From Myxacorys almedinensis A (GTDB lineage: Bacteria > Cyanobacteriota > Cyanobacteriia > Leptolyngbyales > Leptolyngbyaceae): DNA of 39,801 bases. The notes below the pieces were generated by a model. That model ran no database searches. It had not been told where the DNA came from and was given only the letters and a program-made list of their open reading frames with translations. Within the stretch, counting starts at the first letter, position 1, and every line of letters begins with the position of its first letter. Made by a program: the position numbers and the translations under genes. The DNA is taken from NCBI RefSeq assembly GCF_010091945.1, contig NZ_WVIE01000002.1, forward strand, positions 1-39,801, in the 5' to 3' direction. Below are positions 34,172 through 39,801 of the stretch, piece by piece.

Positions 34172-34663
34172 ATGACTTGGCGCGGGTCTACTACAGTATC
34201 TGATCGTATTTTTGCCTGCCTTGCCTACTTTATCCCCCTTTTAGATCTCGTGGTGCTGGTGGCAACGCCCCTGAGTGGCTCGTTTTTGAGTCCTCTGTTA
34301 GCTTTGTTGGCGGTTCCTCTCGCTCCTCTATTTTTGCTCTACAGTAGCATTCCGTTCGCGTCGCTGATTCTCTTTTTTGCGCTGTTTTTGCTGGTGGTTA
34401 GAAACGAAAGTATTCCTCACTTTATTCGGTTCAACACGATGCAAGCGCTGCTGTTTTCAATTGCGCTGAGTTTGCTGGGCATCATCTGGAGTGCGATCTT
34501 AGCCCCCATTTTTGGTGTGGCAGGGTTGCTGACGCAAACTCTGTTTAACGCTATTTTCCTGGGAACGATCGCTGCGATCGCTTACTCCCTGGTTCAATCA
34601 GCGCTGGGGCGCTACGCAGAAATCCCAACCATTTCTGATGCTGTGCATATGCAGGTTCGCTAG
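34172..34663 (+). CDS. Tic20 family protein
   Basis: A 163-residue polytopic protein with four hydrophobic segments. It matches the Tic20 family: RIFACLAYFIPLLDLVVLVA, LILFFALFLLVVRNESIPHF, IRFNTMQALLFSIALSLLGI and the closing IFLGTIAAIAYSLVQSALGR YAEIPTISDAV. In chloroplasts Tic20 is part of the inner-envelope protein import channel; the cyanobacterial homologues are of unknown role. AGGAG lies 8 bases before the ATG. It overlaps the end of the convergent FAH-family gene by 4 bases. Confidence 0.93.
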   Translation: MTWRGSTTVSDRIFACLAYFIPLLDLVVLVATPLSGSFLSPLLALLAVPLAPLFLLYSSIPFASLILFFALFLLVVRNESIPHFIRFNTMQALLFSIALSLLGIIWSAILAPIFGVAGLLTQTLFNAIFLGTIAAIAYSLVQSALGRYAEIPTISDAVHMQVR

Positions 34664-35448
34664 TTGGGTTTAGAGGGGCGCTGCGCTACAGAGTTTTCCA
34701 AAAAGCCAATCCCCTCAATTTCGATGCGAATGCGATCGCCGATCTGCATGGCTCCGATTCCGTCTGGGGTGCCCGTCAAAATGACATCTCCTGGAAATAG
34801 CGTCATAACTTGGCTGATGTACGACACCAGCACATCCGGCGAAAAGACCATTTCATTGATGGCAGACGATTGCACCGGGGTGGGGCTGTCGTTGAGGAAG
34901 GTTTGCAGTCGTGCGCCGGGGTTCACTTCTCGCACCACCCATGGACCGAGCGGACAGAAGGTATCAAACCCTTTGGCGCGCGTCCACTGTCCATCTTGGC
35001 GCTGCAAGTCACGGGCGGTCACGTCGTTGGCGATCGTATAGCCCCAGATCTTGCTGTGGGCTTCTTCGGGGGTGCAGGCATAGGTGCGATCGCCGATCAC
35101 CAAAGCTAATTCTCCTTCATAATCTACCCGCTCAGACTGAGGCGGGTAAAAAATCTCTGCCTCTGCTGCAATCACCGTCGTCGGCGGCTTTAGAAACAAG
35201 AGCGGTTCTTGAGGAACAGGCGTCCCCATTTCTGCGGCATGACTAGCATAGTTTTTACCGACCGCAATAATTTTTGAGGGCGCACAGGGAGCAAGGGTCT
35301 GATAGTCTCCTGGCACGAGGGCTAGATCGGTAGGCTGCCCTTTAAGCCAAGGCGGAGCGTCTAAGACCTGTACGGCGCGATCGATTTGCAGTAACCCATA
35401 ATAAATTTTTCCGTCTGCCGTCTTTACTCGAACATACCGCTGAGCCAT
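34660..35448 (-). CDS. Fumarylacetoacetate hydrolase family protein
   Basis: A 262-residue member of the FAH fold. IIAVGKNYASHAAEMGTPVP, VDYEGELALVIGDRTYA, YTIANDVTARDLQRQDGQWT, RAKGFDTFCPLGPWV and VILTGTPDGIGAMQIGDRI are the conserved blocks; the metal-binding acidic residues lie in the YEGELALVIG segment and nearby. Family members are hydrolases, isomerases or decarboxylases acting on 2-oxo or dicarbonyl compounds (acylpyruvate hydrolase, 2-hydroxyhepta-2,4-diene-1,7-dioate isomerase), so the substrate is not assigned. Its start diverges from rpsF across 188 bases, and its 3' end overlaps the tic20 end by 4 bases. Confidence 0.92.
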   Translation of the reverse strand: MAQRYVRVKTADGKIYYGLLQIDRAVQVLDAPPWLKGQPTDLALVPGDYQTLAPCAPSKIIAVGKNYASHAAEMGTPVPQEPLLFLKPPTTVIAAEAEIFYPPQSERVDYEGELALVIGDRTYACTPEEAHSKIWGYTIANDVTARDLQRQDGQWTRAKGFDTFCPLGPWVVREVNPGARLQTFLNDSPTPVQSSAINEMVFSPDVLVSYISQVMTLFPGDVILTGTPDGIGAMQIGDRIRIEIEGIGFLENSVAQRPSKPN

Positions 35449-35636
35449 AGATGTACCAATATCCTTCTGGAGTGATCGGGTAGATTTGAAGCGATTGTGT
35501 TTAAAAACTGGTATAGAATTATAAGTCCTTGCTTTTTCATTATTGGTGAATTTAACGGTCGATCAAGTGCCGCTCAGCACCGATCTGCCTGTTCTACCCG
35601 TCTAGAAAGAGCCATTTTGTCCACAAGGAGACCTCC

Positions 35637-35957
35637 ATGAGCAACCTTTACGAAACAATGTACATTTTGCGTCCGGATCTCAACGATGAGGCAACGGATC
35701 AAACGATCGAGAAGTACCAAACCATTTTGCGGGATAATGGTGCAGAAATTTTGGAAACTCAGCACCGGGGTAAACGCCGCCTTGCTTATGAGATCGGCAA
35801 GCAGCGTGAAGGGATCTACATTCAGATGAATTTCACAGGCGATGGTAGCCAAATTGCCCTAATGGAGCGGGCAATGCGCCTCAGTACTGATGTGATTCGC
35901 TTTATGACGGTGAAGCAAGAGCCTCAAGATGCCGTAGAAGAACCTGCTGAATCGTAA
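35637..35957 (+). CDS. rpsF: 30S ribosomal protein S6
   Basis: A small-subunit ribosomal protein that binds S18 at the platform. 106 residues: [20 protein letters not shown] start, [20 protein letters not shown] central strand, and [14 protein letters not shown], then an acidic tail (VEEPAES). AAGGAGA precedes the ATG by 7 bases. A TATAGAAT -10-like sequence (35512-35519) lies ~120 bases upstream. Two overlapping short hairpins sit just after the stop (GTTCTG/CAGAAC at 35975-35995 and CTGTTC/GAACAG at 35978-35997) without a T-tract. As in many cyanobacteria the gene is separated from rpsR and rplI. Confidence 0.98.
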   Translation: MSNLYETMYILRPDLNDEATDQTIEKYQTILRDNGAEILETQHRGKRRLAYEIGKQREGIYIQMNFTGDGSQIALMERAMRLSTDVIRFMTVKQEPQDAVEEPAES

Positions 35958-36044
35958 GGGGTTGTGCTAAGGCAGTTCTGTTCCTAAAGCAGAACAGCGA
36001 GATTAGACCTATAGGTATAGGGCAAGCTCGGCGATCGTTCCTAC

Positions 36045-36062
36045 TATGTAACGTATAGTGAA
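36045..36062 (-). promoter_or_regulatory. HLR1-like (RpaB) site upstream of hli
   Basis: On the minus strand the sequence reads TTCACTAT-AC-GTTACATA. The second half matches the HLR1 half-site (G/T)TTACA(T/A)(T/A) exactly; the first half matches 6 of 8, with the normal 2-base spacing. It ends 20 bases before the hli ATG and overlaps a TATAGT that could be its -10. RpaB represses hli genes at low light through HLR1 sites, so this is the expected control. Confidence 0.55.
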
Positions 36063-36082
36063 GTTAATTTGGAATTTGAGCC

Positions 36083-36286
36083 ATGCAAAGTCGTCCTAGT
36101 ACCGATTTACCTCCTGTCGCTAGTGCATACAACGGCAAAGATCGTAACGCTTTCTTGTTTGGTTGGAATCCTCAAGCTGAGTTGTGGAACGGTCGTCTCG
36201 CGATGATTGGGTTCACGGCTTATCTACTTTGGGATCTGGCAGGCTTTAGCGTTGTGCGCGACATTCTGCACTTGGTTGGTTATTAA
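36083..36286 (+). CDS. High-light-inducible (Hli/Scp) chlorophyll-binding protein
   Basis: A 67-residue one-helix protein of the light-harvesting-like superfamily. The helix starts AELWNGRLAMIGFTAYLLWD (32-51), with Glu33, Asn36 and Arg38 of the ExxNxRxAM chlorophyll-binding signature, and the preceding NAFLFGWNPQ is also typical. Such proteins bind chlorophyll and carotenoid, protect photosystem II assembly intermediates and are induced by high light. Followed directly by a strong terminator, and preceded by an HLR1-like site, it appears to be a one-gene unit. The ATG is the only reasonable start. Confidence 0.96.
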   Translation: MQSRPSTDLPPVASAYNGKDRNAFLFGWNPQAELWNGRLAMIGFTAYLLWDLAGFSVVRDILHLVGY

Positions 36287-36336
36287 TCGCCCAATTACCT
36301 GATTTAGCTGTTCAGATTGGCTTAGTCGAATTGCGT

Positions 36337-36373
36337 CCTCGTTCCTTTAGTCGTTAGGAGCGGGGATTTTTTT
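36337..36373 (+). terminator. Intrinsic terminator of hli
   Basis: CCTCGTTCCT (36337-36346) and AGGAGCGGGG (36356-36365) form a 10-bp GC-rich stem with two G-U pairs, a 9-base loop, then A and seven Ts. It lies ~50 bases after the hli stop. The remaining ~230 bases before the universal stress protein gene hold an inverted repeat (next entry) and nothing else I can name. Confidence 0.85.
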
Positions 36374-36544
36374 AGGTAAGAAATTGCAGCAAATCTAAAT
36401 TTCAACCAAATTTTCCCTGTACCTTCTCAGAAGTAAGGTATGTTCAATCGAGGGGAGTGGTTCTGCAATTTCTTTAGGTTTTACAGTATTTTTGCGGCGA
36501 GTGTGGTGTATCGAACAACTTACAACATCGTGATTAAAACAAGC

Positions 36545-36560
36545 TTGTTCGTTTGAACAA
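36545..36560. promoter_or_regulatory. Palindrome upstream of usp
   Basis: TTGTTC-GTTT-GAACAA is a perfect 6-bp inverted repeat with a 4-bp centre, 42 bases before the chosen usp ATG, overlapped on its left by ACAAGCTTGT, itself a palindrome. Its size fits an operator for a dimeric regulator. It is not a LexA box, which would read GAAC....GTTC. Confidence 0.45.
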
Positions 36561-36602
36561 TACTTTTAATTCCGCGATCGCTCTACTCCAGGGATGTTGA
36601 TC

Positions 36603-37190
36603 ATGTTTCAAAAGATTTTAGTTGTGTTGGATACAGCAGATACCAACTCATGCGTCTCTGCGATCGCGTTAGCCTATGCCCAGTCACTCAGCACGTCGCT
36701 GCATTTAGTCTATCCGTTCAGCATCGATAGTTGTCACTGTTCGAGCAATCTGCCTCAATCGAGTCTGACTCATTCTGTCAACAGTCGAGCATGTACAAAT
36801 TTGGCTTTTCCCGCTTTAGAGTGCTGTCAAAATACCTCAGGTCAGCGCCAAGTTACTTTAGATCAAAGGGGCATCGATATCATCTCGTTTTGCTATATTT
36901 CTGGTAAATCTATTGGCAGAATTGCTAACTGCTGGAATGCAGATTTAATTATTTTGGGACAGACATTAGAAACTGCTGATTGGGTGAATCAGGAGCGGTT
37001 GGCGGATCAGGTCAGTCGCTATGTTTCGTGCTCTATTTTGTTGGTGCAGCAACATATTGAAAGTCAAGTTACTTCAATTCAAATGATGCTGCAACCCACG
37101 CAAACTACGACCCAAAATGCGACGTTGAGAGAACCAACCCGCACAACTTTAAGTGTAAAAGAGCGCTTGGAAGAACTCTACAGAATGTAG
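36603..37190 (+). CDS. Universal stress protein family protein
   Basis: A 195-residue UspA-like protein. The N-terminal strand-helix-strand (MFQKILVVLDTADTNSCVSA, IALAYAQSLSTSLHLVYPF) and the later SGKSIGRIANCWNADLIILG with SRYVSCSILLVQQHI give the usual Usp alpha/beta fold. The stretch between (~40-90) is unusually Cys-rich (SCHCSS, RACTN, LECCQN), and the tail has a Thr/Gln-rich linker and KERLEELYRM. The ATP-binding GxxGxxxxG motif is not apparent, so nucleotide binding is doubtful. Start ATG 36603 is chosen; ATG 36594 would add three residues. A palindromic site precedes it. Confidence 0.85.
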   Translation: MFQKILVVLDTADTNSCVSAIALAYAQSLSTSLHLVYPFSIDSCHCSSNLPQSSLTHSVNSRACTNLAFPALECCQNTSGQRQVTLDQRGIDIISFCYISGKSIGRIANCWNADLIILGQTLETADWVNQERLADQVSRYVSCSILLVQQHIESQVTSIQMMLQPTQTTTQNATLREPTRTTLSVKERLEELYRM

Positions 37191-37292
37191 ACCGGGCGAA
37201 CGTAAAATTGAAGAACTTTTAGGTTGTTGATCTTACGTGAGTTCGCATACCTGAACAATAAAATTTTTGAGCTAGGTAGGCATCAGAGAAAG

Positions 37293-37317
37293 CAGTAAGC
37301 GAGAGTATCTCTTACTG
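37293..37317. terminator. Hairpin between usp and the broken glycosyltransferase
   Basis: CAGTAA-GC-GAGA-GTA-TCTC-TTACTG: a 10-bp stem with a two-base bulge and a three-base loop, in the gap between two convergent genes. Neither side has a long T-tract (TTCCTTTTG on the plus strand, CTTTCTCT on the minus strand), so a bidirectional terminator is possible but weak. Confidence 0.45.
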
Positions 37318-37323
37318 AAATGA

Positions 37324-37748
37324 TCAATTCCTTTTGAGTTTCTGTTTCAAGATGAACCAAAAAAATGGCAAATCATCAACAAAATAACGCCTCCATAGCC
37401 GTTTGGGTTCGCAGTATAGACGATAAAGCCACTCAATCCCTGCGTTGCTCATCCATTGTGGCGATCGCGGTTTGTTGCCTGCCTCAAAATCAATCGACGC
37501 TCCTACCGCCATAAAAATATCGATCTGAGGTAACTGGCTTTTGTATTTAGAAATCCAAATTTCTTGCTTGGGCGCACCTACCCCAATCACTAACACAGTT
37601 GCCGTTGAGCGATTGATCCGCTCTACAATTAGACGGCATTCTGCCTCATTTTTCTCAAACCAAACGACGGAGAGTATGCTTCTACAACAATGTTTCGCCC
37701 AATGCAAAGCAGGCGTCTCAACGCAAGGCGCTCTGGGAGCAATATGTA
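37324..37748 (-). pseudogene. WecG/TagA/CpsF glycosyltransferase, truncated and frameshifted
   Basis: The C-terminal half of a GT26-type glycosyltransferase that adds N-acetylmannosamine or a related sugar to a lipid carrier. The clear part is about 120 residues: ATVLVIGVGAPKQEIWISKY, IDIFMAVGASIDFEAGNKPR, SPQWMSNAGIEWLYRLYCEP and KRLWRRYFVDDLPFFWFILK. Upstream, the expected AYSPSFGFEKNEAEC motif is split: NIVVEAYSPSFG is in one frame and FEKNEAEC in another, consistent with loss of one T in the GGTTT run near 37655-37661. The N-terminal half (normally ~120 residues more) is absent, since crtB begins 112 bases upstream. No ATG fits. Function is lost. Confidence 0.85.
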
Positions 37749-37859
37749 TAAATCGCTACAATGCTTTTCTATAAAGTTCCCATTCTGTCTCGGCTTTCAG
37801 AACTAAATGCCAATCCGTGGACTGAATTTACCAAACTTGCACTCTAGTAACCCAAGGGT

Positions 37860-38789
37860 TCACAAAACCTTTGCTCTTAGCCACGCGATCGGCAAAGACA
37901 ACATTTTCTTACGACCCGACACATAGGCTCTCTGCTCGAAGTTATCGTAGCCGTTGCGCTCAATCACATCCAGAATTTGGCTGTACAGCATCAACGCTGA
38001 CCACACCGGCAAGCGGGCGTCTTCACTCAAGGCGCTAATCCCCTGTTCAGCTAAGGTGTAAAATTTGCGTGCCCGCTCGATTTGAAACTGCATCAAGGCT
38101 TTCCACCGCTCGTCTACGACCCCTTTGATCAGATCGTCTTCGGTATAGTCGAATCGTACTAAATCTTCCATTGGTAGATAAATGCGACCGCGACGGGCAT
38201 CTTCACCCACATCCCGCAAAATATTTGTGAGTTGGTTGGCAATGCCGAGCGCGATCGCTTCATCGATCGGCGTCTTTGCCGCCGGATCATCCCAAGGAGC
38301 AGATTGAAGCCGTTGATCAAGCCCCATCACGGCAGTAGACATCAGCCCCACCGTGCCAGCGACTCGGTAGCAATATAGCTCCAACTCTTCAAAGGTTTCG
38401 TAGCGGCTGCGGTAGAGATCCATACGCTGCCCCTCGATCATGTCGCGGAACGGCTGAATATCGAGAGAGAACTGCTCAATGGTGTCTACCAGCGCTACAT
38501 CAAAATCATCGTCAGGATGCCCTGCAAAGATCTTTTCTAGCCGCTCTTCCCACTGGTCTAGGGTTTCATTGGTGGTTAGACTCGCCGCCGGACCATCGAC
38601 TAGCTCATCCGTGCGCCGACACCATACATAGATTGCCCAAATTGCCCGACGCTTCGGGGGAGGCATCAAGATGGTTCCCAGGTAGAAGGTCTTAGAGTAT
38701 TCGGCGGTAATGGCGCGACAGCGTTCGTAAGCCTCCTCCACGGAAGCCAAGGTTCGCTGACAGAAAGAAGATTCGGGCAATTGTAGCAT
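37860..38789 (-). CDS. crtB: Phytoene synthase
   Basis: Condenses two geranylgeranyl diphosphates to phytoene, the first committed carotenoid step. 309 residues from ATG 38789: EAYERCRAITAEYSKTFYLG, the first aspartate-rich motif in YVWCRRTDELVDGPAA, VAGTVGLMSTAVMGLD, and the second aspartate-rich motif in QLTNILRDVGEDARRGRIYL. The C-terminus LPIAWLRAKVL is standard. A GTG two codons upstream is possible but adds nothing. It follows crtP by 29 bases on the same strand, the usual cyanobacterial crtP-crtB operon. Confidence 0.97.
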   Translation of the reverse strand: MLQLPESSFCQRTLASVEEAYERCRAITAEYSKTFYLGTILMPPPKRRAIWAIYVWCRRTDELVDGPAASLTTNETLDQWEERLEKIFAGHPDDDFDVALVDTIEQFSLDIQPFRDMIEGQRMDLYRSRYETFEELELYCYRVAGTVGLMSTAVMGLDQRLQSAPWDDPAAKTPIDEAIALGIANQLTNILRDVGEDARRGRIYLPMEDLVRFDYTEDDLIKGVVDERWKALMQFQIERARKFYTLAEQGISALSEDARLPVWSALMLYSQILDVIERNGYDNFEQRAYVSGRKKMLSLPIAWLRAKVL

Positions 38790-38818
38790 TCTCACGCAGA
38801 TGGGAAGGTTGACAAGTC

Positions 38819-39801
38819 CTAATTGCTACTGGCGACTAAGCTACGCGGGTCGCCTTCGGGCACCGTGGGCGGTTGGGTGTTTGTAATCGCCTGCGCTGTC
38901 AGCTTACCAGAAAGTACAGCCCCTTCCATACTGCCTAAGTAGCGCTGCATCGTATAACTTCCTGATAAAAAGAAATTTGCGATCGGGGTGGCTTGGGACG
39001 GACGATAAGCTTGGCGACCCGGAGAAGCAGTATAGACCGATCGTGGCGTTTTCACGACCTTATATTTTCTCAGTTTGGCAGGATTTTCGCCGCTGAGGTG
39101 CTGTGGAAACAGCCGCGTTAATTCTTGCATCGTGGCGGCAATGATAGTGGCGTCGGGCTTGTCAATCCAATCTTTAGCAGGGGCAAGCACGAGTTCTAGC
39201 ATCGAACGATTGGGGTCTTCGTAGGCTTTGCAGGTGATGCTCATGTCGGCATAGACGCTGAGGAGATCCGATCGCGAGAATAATAAGTGATCGATATCAG
39301 TGAGCTTGCGATCGAACCACAAATGCAAATTGATCACCGGCACCCCTTCTAGCCCGTCCAGCTTTTGGAAGAACTCCAGGTCTTTCCAAGGGACTGGCAT
39401 CAAGACTTTCATCACATCTACAGATAGGGCTGAAACGTAGAGATCCGCCGTCAGCACTTGATCGGGTGCCCCATTTAGCCCGTGCATCAAAAATGCCTGA
39501 ACGGTGCGATCGCTGTTGAGCAACACTTGCTTAAGAGGCTGGTTGAGATGCACCTCGCCGCCCCGCTCGGTAACGTAATCAACCATGGGCTGACACAGCC
39601 GCTCGGTGGGAGAGCCATCTAAAAAGGCGATTTTAGAGCCGTAGCGTTCTTGCAAAAATTTATTGACCGCCGTCAGAATAATGGTTGCAGACACATCTTC
39701 TGGATCAATAAACGTGAGAGCCTTTGCCGCCGCGATAAACACATCAGAACTGACTCGCTGATCGATTCCCTGCCGCCGGAGCCATTCAATCAGGCTGTAT
39801 T
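38819..39801 (-). CDS. crtP: Phytoene desaturase CrtP, C-terminal part
   Basis: A plant-type flavin-dependent desaturase that turns phytoene into zeta-carotene (also called pds). The frame is open to the window edge, where it reads [18 protein letters not shown] before the GTG at 39742, so the true start lies outside the window. About 327 codons are present: [20 protein letters not shown], the substrate-domain [20 protein letters not shown], and the C-terminal [20 protein letters not shown] that closes the FAD-binding site. crtB follows 29 bases downstream. Nothing indicates damage in the visible part. Confidence 0.96.
   Translation of the reverse strand, partial: YSLIEWLRRQGIDQRVSSDVFIAAAKALTFIDPEDVSATIILTAVNKFLQERYGSKIAFLDGSPTERLCQPMVDYVTERGGEVHLNQPLKQVLLNSDRTVQAFLMHGLNGAPDQVLTADLYVSALSVDVMKVLMPVPWKDLEFFQKLDGLEGVPVINLHLWFDRKLTDIDHLLFSRSDLLSVYADMSITCKAYEDPNRSMLELVLAPAKDWIDKPDATIIAATMQELTRLFPQHLSGENPAKLRKYKVVKTPRSVYTASPGRQAYRPSQATPIANFFLSGSYTMQRYLGSMEGAVLSGKLTAQAITNTQPPTVPEGDPRSLVASSN

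Noticed and set aside
34911-35246. Plus-strand open frames across the FAH-family gene
   Set aside because: They are shadows of a complete, motif-supported minus-strand gene.

Overview
The window is from a cyanobacterial chromosome. It carries the cyanobacterial atp operon layout (atp1-a-c-b'-b-delta-alpha-gamma), a high-light-inducible (Hli) protein, the Rubisco assembly chaperone Raf1, a crtP-crtB carotenoid gene pair, a Tic20-family protein, DUF3153 and DUF2358 proteins, and many copies of the HIP1 octamer GCGATCGC. The base use and repeat content resemble filamentous or Leptolyngbya-like genomes, but genus cannot be settled from the sequence alone.

Layout. 1-5.8 kb (almost all minus strand): a decayed RelE-type toxin next to an intact antitoxin, miaB, a DUF2283 two-gene cassette, a membrane Ser/Thr kinase with a duplicated C-terminal membrane module, a DUF2358 protein and an unrecognised protein. 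5.9-13.3 kb: cobS, a voltage-sensor-like potassium channel, an NDP-sugar pyrophosphorylase, then lapA, a 37-codon single-span membrane ORF and scpA in one minus-strand cluster, an AI-2E family permease, a DUF3153 lipoprotein and a TPR protein. 13.3-17.2 kb: a MITE-like element, an SSB-type protein, and glgP preceded by a translationally coupled leader ORF. 17.3-23.4 kb: the eight-gene atp operon, with an intrinsic terminator at its end and a promoter candidate at its head. 23.5-32.1 kb: chorismate mutase, SppA, an EamA transporter, a peptidoglycan-binding/HEAT protein, ilvA, tRNA-Ala(GGC), raf1 and a GT39-like membrane glycosyltransferase. 32.2-37.7 kb: a second copy of the MITE-like element, coaE, a YbjN-like protein, a four-cysteine miniprotein, Tic20, a fumarylacetoacetate-hydrolase family protein, rpsF, hli with an HLR1-like site and a terminator, a universal stress protein, and a frameshifted, truncated WecG/TagA/CpsF glycosyltransferase. 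37.9-39.8 kb: crtB and the 3' part of crtP, which runs off the window.

Most of the window is housekeeping and photosynthetic metabolism: ATP synthesis, glycogen breakdown, carotenoid and cobalamin synthesis, Rubisco assembly and light-stress response. The unusual material lies between or beside these genes: the dead toxin with a live antitoxin, the glgP leader ORF, the unannotated small membrane ORF, two related CTAG-bounded inverted-repeat elements, the out-of-frame decoy start codon before coaE, and the duplicated membrane module of the kinase. I did not find a large novel multi-gene system.
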